Shown in pieces: positions 47,258 to 57,713 of a DNA stretch of 64,000 bases. The position numbers and the translations under genes are program-made. Source of the DNA: Acidobacteriota bacterium (GTDB taxonomy: Bacteria > Acidobacteriota > Polarisedimenticolia > J045); NCBI GenBank assembly GCA_030949985.1, contig JAUZRX010000017.1:124001-188000 (forward strand), read 5' to 3'. The stretch's first letter is position 1; each line of letters begins with the position of its first letter. A model generated the notes under the pieces. The model searched no databases and was not told the origin of the DNA. It saw nothing but the letters and a program-made list of their open reading frames with translations.

Positions 47258-49342
47258 ATGCTGCTCAAACCGCTGGAAAAGGTCCGCAATATCGGGATCA
47301 TCGCGCATATCGACGCGGGGAAGACGACGACGACCGAGCGTTTTCTCTACTATGCCGGACTGACCCACAAGATCGGCGAGGTGCACCACGGGGAAGCCAC
47401 GATGGACTTCCGCGCGGACGAGCGGGAGCGGGGCATCACCATTTCTTCCGCCGCGACTTCCTTCCTGTGGAACGATCATCAGATCAACCTGATCGACACG
47501 CCCGGTCACGTGGATTTCACCGCGGAGGTGGAGCGCAGTCTGCGGGTGCTCGACGGCGCGGTGGTGATTTTCTCGGGCGTCGAGGGGGTCGAGCCCCAGA
47601 GCGAGACGGTCTGGCGCCAGGCCGACACCTACGGCGTGCCCCGAATCGCCTTCGTCAACAAGATGGACCGGGTCGGTGCGGACCATGAACGGGTGCTGGA
47701 GCAGATTCAGCAGGTGCTCGGAGCCCATGCGCGCTTCGTCAATCTGCCCCGGGGTGTCGAGGGCGACCTCGACGGTGTCGTCGACCTGCTGGAGATGAGC
47801 TGGCTGGTCTTCGACGCCAAGACCCGCGGCCGCGAACTGGAATCGAGGGCGATTCCCGAGTCGATGGTGGAGCCGGCCCGGGCCGCCCGGGAGAGCCTGG
47901 TTGAAGCGGTGGCGGAGGTGGTCGATTCCCTGGCCGACAAGTACCTCGGCGAGGAGGAAATCACCAACGCCGAACTCAAGGCGGCGATTCGGCAGGCGAC
48001 CCTGGCCGGGGATTTCGTGCCGGTGCTCTGTGGGGCCTCGCTCAAGGACCTGGGCATCCGGCCCATCCTCGACGCGGTCTGTGACTACTTGCCCTCGCCC
48101 TGCCAGCGCCCTCCCGCCCGGGGCGTGGATCCTGCCACCGGGGAACCCGCCGAAAGGGCTCCATCGCTGGACGAGCCGTTTTCGGCACTGGTCTTCAAGG
48201 TCGTCGCCGACCCGAACAAGGACCTGTTCTGGCTGCGCGTCTACTCCGGTTCGCTGAGTACCGAACAACGGGCCTACAACCCCCGCAGCGGTGCGCGGCT
48301 GCGCCTGCGGCGACTGCTGCGGCTCCATGCCGACAAGCAGGAGGCCGTCGAGCAGGTGGCCTGCGGTGACATCGTCGCCGCGGTGGGTCTCAAAGACGTG
48401 GTCACCGGCGACACTCTCTGCGATCCCGAGGCGCCGATCAGTTACGAGGAAATTCACTTCCCCGAAACCGTCGTCTCGGTGGCCGTGGAGGCCCGCACCT
48501 CGGCCGATCGGGACCGCCTGATCGAACTGGTCGAACGTCTGAAGCGGGAGGATCCGACCTTCCGTTCCCACGTGGACGAGGAGACGGGCCAACTGATCCT
48601 CTCGGGCATGGGCGAACTGCACCTCGAGGTGATTCGCAATCGCATGGAACGCGATTTTCGCGTGGCCGCTCGCTTCGGCCGGCCGCGTGTGTCGTTCCGG
48701 GAGACGGTGGCCGAGCCGGTCTGCGGCGAGGGGGTGTTCGACAACCGCATCGGGGAGACCCAGGTCTACGCGAGGGCGGAGTTGCAGGTCGAACCTCGTC
48801 AGCGCCCTCCCGGTGATCGCACCCTGGTTCCCGTGGAGGTGGATCTCGGCTCGGCGACGTTGGGCATGAGCCCGAGCCAGGTCCACGAACTCGAGCAGAC
48901 CTTGCTCAGCGGTTGCGGGGCCGGCGGCGCCTTCGGCTACCCGGTGGTGGACGTGCGGGTGCGCCTGACCCGCCTCGAAGTGGGCGAGGCCGCCGACCCC
49001 GGCGTCCCGGCCGGCGCCGCGGTTTCCATGGCCCTGCGCCATGCCTTCCAGTCTTCGCGGATGGTGGTGCTCGAGCCCATCATGCGGCTCGAGGTCCGGG
49101 TGCCGGAGGATTTCCTGGGAGCCGTGGTCAAGGACCTCGGTTCGCGACGGGCGGAGATCCGCGAGACGGCCATTCAGGGCACCCTGACCGTTGTTCGGGG
49201 TTTCGTGCCCCTGGCCGAAATGTTCGGCTACTCGACCCACGTCCGGAGCCTGACCCAGGGGCGTGGCAGCTTCTCTCTCGAGCCCTTCGACTACCGGCCG
49301 GTGCCCGAAAACATCGTCGAGCGGGACCACAACCTTTTCTAG
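47258..49342 (+). CDS. fusA: Translation elongation factor G (EF-G family)
   Basis: A 694-residue five-domain GTPase. G1 is [13 protein letters not shown] at 16-28, G3 [17 protein letters not shown]4 VNKMDR and G5 PVLCGAS. Domain II ([20 protein letters not shown]), domain III ([20 protein letters not shown]) and domains IV-V ([40 protein letters not shown]) are complete. It drives translocation or ribosome recycling. The gene is not beside rpsL, rpsG or tuf, so it may be a second, specialised EF-G; the window cannot show whether another copy exists. It is 102 bases before lon. Confidence 0.93.
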   Translation: MLLKPLEKVRNIGIIAHIDAGKTTTTERFLYYAGLTHKIGEVHHGEATMDFRADERERGITISSAATSFLWNDHQINLIDTPGHVDFTAEVERSLRVLDGAVVIFSGVEGVEPQSETVWRQADTYGVPRIAFVNKMDRVGADHERVLEQIQQVLGAHARFVNLPRGVEGDLDGVVDLLEMSWLVFDAKTRGRELESRAIPESMVEPARAARESLVEAVAEVVDSLADKYLGEEEITNAELKAAIRQATLAGDFVPVLCGASLKDLGIRPILDAVCDYLPSPCQRPPARGVDPATGEPAERAPSLDEPFSALVFKVVADPNKDLFWLRVYSGSLSTEQRAYNPRSGARLRLRRLLRLHADKQEAVEQVACGDIVAAVGLKDVVTGDTLCDPEAPISYEEIHFPETVVSVAVEARTSADRDRLIELVERLKREDPTFRSHVDEETGQLILSGMGELHLEVIRNRMERDFRVAARFGRPRVSFRETVAEPVCGEGVFDNRIGETQVYARAELQVEPRQRPPGDRTLVPVEVDLGSATLGMSPSQVHELEQTLLSGCGAGGAFGYPVVDVRVRLTRLEVGEAADPGVPAGAAVSMALRHAFQSSRMVVLEPIMRLEVRVPEDFLGAVVKDLGSRRAEIRETAIQGTLTVVRGFVPLAEMFGYSTHVRSLTQGRGSFSLEPFDYRPVPENIVERDHNLF

Positions 49343-49444
49343 TCGAGGGGCCCGGCAGGGGGTGCCGGGGATCTGGCGACCGGCCGAGGGCCGTGGCAGA
49401 CTCCGCAGCGAGCCATCAACCACCGACAAGGGGAGAATGGATCC

Positions 49445-51865
<2,421 letters not shown>

Positions 51866-51886
51866 CCGGTTGCCGTCGATTCGCCC

Positions 51887-51918
51887 TTGACCCTGTACCT
51901 GGGTACAGGCCGTATCCT
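51887..51918 (+). promoter_or_regulatory. MerR-type promoter with operator in an overlong spacer
   Basis: TTGACC (51887-51892) and TATCCT (51913-51918) lie 20 bases apart, three more than optimal, as in promoters that MerR proteins activate by twisting DNA. The spacer and the end of the -35 box hold a perfect dyad CCTGTACC-TG-GGTACAGG (51892-51909). The first gene downstream is merR itself. Confidence 0.85.
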
Positions 51919-51938
51919 CATGCCAGAGGAGGCGAGCG

Positions 51939-52364
51939 ATGGAACCGACCCGTCCAACCTGGCTGCGCGTGGGCGAGGTGGCCCGCCGCGCGGGCGTGCA
52001 TCTCCAGACCCTGCGCTACTACGAGCGGCGAGGCCTGCTTCCCGCTCCGCCCCGCACCGAGGCAGGCTACCGGGCCTACCCGCCCGGCGCGGTGGACCGG
52101 GTGCGCCTGATCAAACGGGCCCAGGGACTCGGATTCACCCTCCAGGAGATCGGCGAGTTGCTCGCCCTGCGGGCGGCGCCAGGTGCCTGTTGCGCTGACG
52201 TCCGCCGGCGAGCCGAAGCCAAGTTGCAGGTCATCGACGAGAAGATCCGTACCCTCGAGGCGATGCGCTCAGCCCTCGGTGGCTTGATCGCCGCGTGCGC
52301 CGACCAGGAGGGGCCGGCCAGCGAGTGCCCGATCCTGGATGCCATGGAGCCTGAACGGTCGTGA
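51939..52364 (+). CDS. merR: MerR family metal-responsive regulator
   Basis: A 141-residue regulator. The winged helix (LRVGEVARRAGVHLQTLRYY, ERRGLLP) is followed by the dimerisation coiled coil (about residues 95-118). Cysteines at 84/85, 120 and 130 (GACCADV; AACADQEGPASECPIL) align with the three mercury ligands of MerR from Tn501, with one extra residue in the metal loop. Mercury, or a related soft metal, is the likely signal. Its stop overlaps the GTG of the thioredoxin-MerC-like gene. Confidence 0.9.
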   Translation: MEPTRPTWLRVGEVARRAGVHLQTLRYYERRGLLPAPPRTEAGYRAYPPGAVDRVRLIKRAQGLGFTLQEIGELLALRAAPGACCADVRRRAEAKLQVIDEKIRTLEAMRSALGGLIAACADQEGPASECPILDAMEPERS

Positions 52365-53117
52365 AGGTGGAACTTATCTACGACGTGGACTGTCCCCATG
52401 CGGACGCCGCTCGGGCCGCCTTGCGCCAGGCCCTCGATCGGGTCGGTCGGTCGCCTCGCTGGGTGGAGTGGGACAGGAAGGATCCCAAGGCCCCTGCTCG
52501 TCCGGGGCTACGGTTCGCCGACAGTGCTCGTTGATGGCCGGGACGTGGACGGCGTTGCGGCGCAGGCGCCGGTCGATGGCTGCCGGATCTATTTCGGGAG
52601 TTCCGACCTGGGCGGCGTGCCGCCCGTAGAACGGATCGTGGCGACTCTGCTGGCGGAGAGGGAAGGAGTCCCGCGAGCCGATGGCTGGCGGAACGGGTGG
52701 GGAATTCCCGTGGCGGCCCTGGCCTCGTTGCCCGCCCTGCTGCCCGTGGGCATCTGCCCCGCCTGCTGGCCGGCCTACGCCGGGCTGCTCAGTGCTTTCG
52801 GCATGGGCTTCCTGCTCGAGTCGAGATACCTGCTGCCGTTGATGGTGACCTTCTTCGGCCTGGCTCTGGCAGCCCTCGCCTACCGGGCTTCCAGCCGCCG
52901 GGGCTTCGGCCCCCTGATCGCCGGCGCGGCTGCCGTGGGCTGGACATTGGTGTTCAAATTCGCCATTCCCGTTCCGCTGGCGGCCTACGCCGGTCTTGGC
53001 GGCCTGGTCGCGGCATCTGCCTGGAATTCCTGGCCCAAGAAGGCGGTCGCTGCCGGCAACTGTCCCCACTGCGTGTCCACGGTTTCAGATCCCCCATCGA
53101 AAGGCGTCGAACCTTGA
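52361..53117 (+). CDS. Thioredoxin-like/MerC-like membrane protein, one frameshift
   Basis: GTG 52361 begins VKVELIYDVDCPHADAARAA, a thioredoxin-like half. The frame shifts near 52491-52494; removing one C there gives continuity into VRGYGSPTVLVDGRDVDG. Then four membrane helices follow, starting ALASLPALLPVGICPACWPA, with the CPAC pair typical of MerC-type mercury carriers, and ending with NCPHC near the C terminus. As written the N-terminal frame stops at 52523. The product would carry metal across the inner membrane using cysteine relays. The missing merA means the reduction step is elsewhere or absent. Confidence 0.7.
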
Positions 53118-53380
53118 GCGAAAAACGGAGAATCGAGATTTTCAGCGCCGGGTGCCAGGCCTGCGATCAGGCTGTGGACCGGGTTCGGCGCCTGGCTTGC
53201 CCTTCCTGCGAGGTCGACGTGCTGAACATGCGCGACCCCTTGGTCGCTGCGCGGGCGGCCCGGCTCGGGGTCCGCAGCGTTCCCGCGGTCGTCGTGGACG
53301 GCAAGCTGGCCGATGACTGTTCGGGGCGCGGTCCCGACGAGGCTTCCCTGCGCGCCGCCGGGGTGGGGCAACCCCGCTGA
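53114..53380 (+). CDS. Small thioredoxin/glutaredoxin-like protein of the mer-type operon
   Basis: An 88-residue thioredoxin-fold protein starting at TTG 53114, which overlaps the preceding stop (TTGA). It has CQAC as redox pair (EIFSAGCQACDQAVDRVRRL), a second pair CPSC, and the cis-proline strand VRSVPAVVVDGKLADDC. It lacks a signal peptide and is cytosolic. Proteins of this form accompany mer operons and may pass the metal between thiols. It is the last gene of the operon. Confidence 0.85.
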   Translation: MSEKRRIEIFSAGCQACDQAVDRVRRLACPSCEVDVLNMRDPLVAARAARLGVRSVPAVVVDGKLADDCSGRGPDEASLRAAGVGQPR

Positions 53381-53398
53381 GCGGTTCCGAAAAACAAT

Positions 53399-53426
53399 CG
53401 CCCGGCGCGGTCGTGTGCGCCGGGCG
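53399..53426 (-). terminator. Intrinsic terminator of the exported beta-sandwich gene
   Basis: CGCCCGGCGC (53399-53408) pairs perfectly with GCGCCGGGCG (53417-53426). Read on the minus strand the stem is followed by ATTGTTTTT, a good terminator for the gene ending at 53463. It lies between convergent genes and may stop both. Confidence 0.75.
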
Positions 53427-53462
53427 AAGCCCTCTTCCGGGGCCTGAGGTTGGAGGGGGCTG

Positions 53463-54155
53463 TTATTCGAAGGGGCTGCCGCCCTGATCCTTGGCCGAGT
53501 CGTCGTCGTCGTCAGCCACCACGGCGAGGGCAGCCAGACCGCCGGCGGCGAGCACGGGGATCAGCCAACTGGCCGTTCCAGCCGCCACGGCCGCCGTGGA
53601 AACACCCGTTCCGGCCGCCGCGGCGCCACCGGCCGCCGCCTTGCCGGAGGCGATGGCGGCCAGGGCCGACTTGCGCGGAATCCCCTCGATGATTCGGGAG
53701 ACGCCGTCGGGAACCCGGTCGAGTCCGGGAATCCTGCGATCGGGCTCGGCGGACCACCACTCGGTGTCTTCCGGCTGCGGCGAGCCGAGAAGCATTGACA
53801 TTTCGACTTTCTCACCGGCGGGAGCGTTGATCACCCGGTTGGCCAGGTAGAGCCCATCGGGCGTTTCCACGGCCAGATCGTAGTAGCCGTAGGGCAGTCC
53901 GGTGAGCTGGTACTCTCCCGTGGCTGTGGATGGGGCCGAGGAAAAGACCTGCTTGGTGTCCAGGTGAACCGCGTAGACGCGAGCGCCCAATACCGGTTCC
54001 TGGGTCTCGCCGGAGAAGACCACTCCCCGGATGACTACGTTACCCGCAGGGCCCGCGGCCATGGAGACCGTGACCTGGGGACCCAAGGCCAAGCCAACCA
54101 TCACCACCCCTGCTACGATGCGCCGCACCATATCCCACTTCAGCTGCCTATGCAT
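53463..54155 (-). CDS. Exported carboxypeptidase-regulatory-like protein with C-terminal anchor (first of three)
   Basis: A 230-residue protein: signal peptide (VAGVVMVGLALGPQVTVSMA), one beta-sandwich of the CarboxypepD_reg type (VVIRGVVFSGETQEPVLGAR; GEYQLTGLPYGYYDLAVE), an Ala/Gly-rich linker, a hydrophobic helix (WLIPVLAAGGLAALAVV) and a tail ADDDDDSAKDQGGSPFE. The same plan occurs in the genes at 54361 and 62374, which with this one flank the polysaccharide cluster. A surface role linked to the polymer is inferred. Start ATG 54155; a terminator follows. Confidence 0.75.
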   Translation of the reverse strand: MHRQLKWDMVRRIVAGVVMVGLALGPQVTVSMAAGPAGNVVIRGVVFSGETQEPVLGARVYAVHLDTKQVFSSAPSTATGEYQLTGLPYGYYDLAVETPDGLYLANRVINAPAGEKVEMSMLLGSPQPEDTEWWSAEPDRRIPGLDRVPDGVSRIIEGIPRKSALAAIASGKAAAGGAAAAGTGVSTAAVAAGTASWLIPVLAAGGLAALAVVADDDDDSAKDQGGSPFE

Positions 54156-54360
54156 CCCATCTCCTCATGGCCGCCTGGTCCTCTCACCACCGCAGCCAAC
54201 ACGGGAAGCCCCCGTGACGCACCTCTCACGTCGAAGCCTAAAACTAATGCATAAAAACCACGGGATCAAGTGGGGAAAATCGATGCCGCCCGCACTGTTT
54301 TGATTTATATCGGTCTTTCCTTTCAGTCGGCCGGCATTTCATGGCGTAAAGGCTTGTTTT

Positions 54361-54987
54361 TCAGAAACTTGAGGGGCTGACGACATTCTCGCTCGAATCG
54401 GACAGGGCGATCAGCCCGGCGACGAAGAGCGTACCGCCGCCGATCAAAACGGCCACCCCGCGACCTGTTCGAAACCACGCCCAGCCGCTGGGGCCGATTT
54501 TCTCCCTGAGGTGCGCGACCCCCGCGGAGGTCTTGTCGAGCAGCGGGGCCGGCCGGTCGGGCCCCAGTCCCAGGCTCCGATCCTCGGGGAGGAAGCCGCC
54601 GAGGTCGAAGGTGACCTCGATCTTTTCCTCGGGGGGGATCAGCAGGATGCGGTTGGAGGGGTAGCCGCGGCCACCGACTTCGAAGGCCACCCGGTAATAG
54701 CCGTGGCCGAGATTCTCGAAACGGAACGTGCCGCTGGCATCGGTGGTGGTTTCGAGGAGGGTCTCGCCCAGCATCGGAGAAAGCCGGACCCGCGCTCCGC
54801 CGACAGGCTGGCCCTGCTCGTCGAGAAGGACTCCGCTCAACCGCGCCTTGCCCGCCGGGGCGGTCGTCCCGGGTCGGTCGCCGGCGGCTCCTTCTTCCGC
54901 GGCGGTGGGGCCGATGGCGGGCAGGAGGAGCAGGCCGATGGCGAGTACCGCGGCGGCCGGAGATCGGAAGGGGCGGAGGGATTTCAT
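54361..54987 (-). CDS. Exported carboxypeptidase-regulatory-like protein with C-terminal anchor (second of three)
   Basis: A 208-residue protein. ATG 54987 follows GGGAG; an upstream in-frame ATG would bury the signal peptide (AAAVLAIGLLLLPAIGPTAA). The beta-sandwich reads LSGVLLDEQGQPVGGARVRL and GTFRFENLGHGYYRVAFEVG. A hydrophobic helix (VAVLIGGGTLFVAGLIAL) and the short tail SDSSENVVSPSSF close it. It lies 126 bases after the Wzy-like gene on the same strand, so it may end that transcript. Confidence 0.75.
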   Translation of the reverse strand: MKSLRPFRSPAAAVLAIGLLLLPAIGPTAAEEGAAGDRPGTTAPAGKARLSGVLLDEQGQPVGGARVRLSPMLGETLLETTTDASGTFRFENLGHGYYRVAFEVGGRGYPSNRILLIPPEEKIEVTFDLGGFLPEDRSLGLGPDRPAPLLDKTSAGVAHLREKIGPSGWAWFRTGRGVAVLIGGGTLFVAGLIALSDSSENVVSPSSF

Positions 54988-55113
54988 CGCTGGACTCCCG
55001 CAATCGCTTTCGCGCATCCGTTGGCTGTTCGGCAAACCGCCAGAGCTGCCGAGGGCCGTCATCCTACACCCGAAGGAAGGCCGCTCCCAAAACGGCGGGG
55101 CCCGGGACCGGGC

Positions 55114-57681
55114 TCATGGCCGCCTGGGGAAGGGATCGTTGCCCTGCTGGAGCTGCTGGAGCCACCTGGCGTAGACCGGGTGGGAAGGGTCGAGCCGGAC
55201 GGCCCGCTTGACCTGCCTGAGAGCCTGCTCGAAGCGCCCCTCGCGAAAGTAGGCTTCGGCCAGCTGAGCCCGAATGCGGGCTTCCCGACGGGGATCCTGG
55301 ATCGGCGGGCGCTGGTCGAGCACGGTGCGGGCGGTCCGGATCACCCGCTTCCAGTTGCGGGTGGCGAACGCCAGGTTCAGCCGGAGCTGGTTCTTCTGGG
55401 CCGAGGAGGGCAACTCGGCGAGGACGCCGGCGGCCTCCTCCCACCTGCGTTCCTGAATGTAGGCGTGGGCTCTCCAGAGCTGGACCCGCTCGATCTGGTA
55501 CGCCTCGCCCCGGGCCCGGGCGAGGGACAGGCAGCCATCGAGAAAGGGCAGGGGGGAGACTTCGTGGGCCAGCCAGAGCACGTTGCGCACACGGTTGCCG
55601 ATCGAGCAGCTCTGCTCGTCGGCCTGGATGTCGACGGGAACGACTTTCCGGGCCGTCTCCAGGTCGCGCCGATTGAGCAGATGGTCGATCAGGGCCTGCT
55701 GGAGCAGGGGCTCGGCCTCAAGCGCTTGGGCCAGGCCCAGCGCGGGCAGGCCGGCTCGCAGCAGGGTGGCGATCACGCTGCGGGCGCGGGCCGGTGACCG
55801 GCGGGCGGCGGCCAGGGCGTCTTCGATGGCCAGGTCCACGTCCCCGGTAGCCAGGGCGATGCGCATCAGCCGCTGGCGGATGTCGGAGTTCCAGGGATTG
55901 AGTCGCCGGGCCCGGGCGCAGAGGGCGGCGACCTGGTCCCGGGCTTCGGGAGCGATCACCGTGCCCTGCAGGCCGTGGGTGATTCCGGCCACGGTCATCC
56001 GGGCCTGGGAGGCCGGCAGGTAGGCCGACAGGAGGCGCAATCCCTGGGCCCGGGACTCCAACTCGAGGGCGCGGCAGAGGGCTTCCGGCCGCTCCCGATC
56101 GGCCTGCCAGGCGTTCCATGCCCCGTTGGCCGCCTGGTGATAGGCGTCCGGGTGCCGGGGCCAGGGAAGCCGGGTTTCCAGGCCCGGCCAGAGAACGATG
56201 CTGTGCAGCATGGCCGGCACCGCCGCCACCACCGCCGCCGCCGCCACGACCAGTGCGGGCCAGCGCCGGCCGCCGGAGGCGGGGCCCTTCGCGGTCGACG
56301 CGGGGTCCGCCGGGAGGGTGGCCCCCGCCAGCAGCGCGAAGAGGACCGCGTTGGACGGAATCTGGAAGCCGAAGTCCACCAGCTCGTGGAGCAGGGCCGC
56401 CAGCAGAGCCAGCAGCAGGGGAATCCGTTTCAGCCCGCGGCCGGCCCTGAAGCCTCGCAGCAGTCCGCGCAGGCCCATGAGCACCGGTGCCAGGGCCAGC
56501 GCCAGGCCCAGCAGGCCGGCTTCGATCAGGAGCTGGAGGTAGTCGTTGTGGGCGTAGTTGTAGCGGCCGAGGATCTCGGGGGGGCGGCGGGTGGCGAAGA
56601 CCCATTCGAAGCTGCCTCCCCCGGTGCCGAACAGGGGGAATTCCCGCAGCAGGGAGAGGCTGGTCCGGGCCACGGCGCCCCGCCCCTGGGCCGAGGTCCA
56701 CTCCATCGGCAGGTCGCCGACTCGCTCCATCAGCGCGGGGCCCACCAGCAGCAACGTGGGCACGGCCACCATCGCCAGCATGGCCGCCATCGCGGTGCGT
56801 GTCGCCGCCCGGCCTCGGAGCAGCAGGGGCAGGCTCGGAAGCAGCACCAGCAGGGCACCGCCCAGCCCGCCCCGGGACTTGCTGGCCAGAATGCCGGCCA
56901 GTTGCAGGGCCACCACCAGCATCAGGGCCACGCGAATCGCGGTTTCCCGCTCGGCCCACAGGCGGCCCCGGTCCTCGTCCCGGCGGCCGGCGAGGAGGGT
57001 CAGCGAGCAGCCCAGGCCCAGGTAGAGCATCTGGGCGAAGTGGTTGCGGTTGACCAGTGTTCCCGTCGCGCAGTCCAGGTAGGCCGTCTTGGTCGCCCAG
57101 AGGATGCGGTCACTCAGGCCCAGCCACTGGTTGATACCGTAGGCCGCTTCCCCCGCCGTGAAGATCGCCACGACCACCAGCAGCAGGCTTCGCTGGCCGG
57201 GCGATCCGGCGAAAAAAGTGCGGGTGGCGAGAAAGACGACGGTGGCCGCGGCGACGTGGAAGAAGAACTGTCGCGCTGCGACGGGGTCGAGGGCGAAGGT
57301 AAGCCACTGCCCGGGGGCGTCGTCCAGGAGGGCCGGGGGTGCGCAGCCCACCAGGGCACCGGGCCAGAAACGTTCCGTCCAGGCGGCGGTGGCGGGGGAA
57401 AGCCAGCGCACCAGGGAGCCGGGCAGGGGCAGGCTCTGCACCAGCAGCCAGGCGGGAAGGGCGGCGCCGGCCATCGTCCAGCCCGGGCCGGGCCGGCGCC
57501 GGGGCTCGGCGACGATCAGCAGGAGCCCTCCCAGGGCCAGGAAAAGGCCGGCAACCAGGTGGTAGAGGGAGTAGCGGTCGGCCCCCAGGGGAAGCCGGGT
57601 GCCGCCGAAGAGGAAGGCCGTCGCCAGGACGGCTCCCGCCAGCAGCCAGGCCAGGCTCTTTTCCGTCGGGGTCGAGGCCAT
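55114..57681 (-). CDS. O-antigen ligase/polymerase-like membrane protein with TPR tail
   Basis: An 855-residue protein. The first 460 residues contain about twelve membrane helices of the Wzy/WaaL family, with NRNHFAQMLYLGLG, ASKSRGGLGGALLVLLPSLP and the signature YAHNDYLQLLIEAGLLGLAL. The C-terminal 350 residues form TPR-like helices (AYFREGRFEQALRQVKRAVR, LDPSHPVYARWLQQ) probably in the periplasm. It polymerises or transfers the polysaccharide repeat. It is the last of four genes behind the beta-barrel, Wza and kinase genes; no glycosyltransferases are present, so sugar assembly is encoded elsewhere. Confidence 0.87.
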   Translation of the reverse strand: MASTPTEKSLAWLLAGAVLATAFLFGGTRLPLGADRYSLYHLVAGLFLALGGLLLIVAEPRRRPGPGWTMAGAALPAWLLVQSLPLPGSLVRWLSPATAAWTERFWPGALVGCAPPALLDDAPGQWLTFALDPVAARQFFFHVAAATVVFLATRTFFAGSPGQRSLLLVVVAIFTAGEAAYGINQWLGLSDRILWATKTAYLDCATGTLVNRNHFAQMLYLGLGCSLTLLAGRRDEDRGRLWAERETAIRVALMLVVALQLAGILASKSRGGLGGALLVLLPSLPLLLRGRAATRTAMAAMLAMVAVPTLLLVGPALMERVGDLPMEWTSAQGRGAVARTSLSLLREFPLFGTGGGSFEWVFATRRPPEILGRYNYAHNDYLQLLIEAGLLGLALALAPVLMGLRGLLRGFRAGRGLKRIPLLLALLAALLHELVDFGFQIPSNAVLFALLAGATLPADPASTAKGPASGGRRWPALVVAAAAVVAAVPAMLHSIVLWPGLETRLPWPRHPDAYHQAANGAWNAWQADRERPEALCRALELESRAQGLRLLSAYLPASQARMTVAGITHGLQGTVIAPEARDQVAALCARARRLNPWNSDIRQRLMRIALATGDVDLAIEDALAAARRSPARARSVIATLLRAGLPALGLAQALEAEPLLQQALIDHLLNRRDLETARKVVPVDIQADEQSCSIGNRVRNVLWLAHEVSPLPFLDGCLSLARARGEAYQIERVQLWRAHAYIQERRWEEAAGVLAELPSSAQKNQLRLNLAFATRNWKRVIRTARTVLDQRPPIQDPRREARIRAQLAEAYFREGRFEQALRQVKRAVRLDPSHPVYARWLQQLQQGNDPFPRRP

Positions 57682-57713
57682 GCCTTCTCAGCCGTGGGTC
57701 GGCGTGGGGCGGC

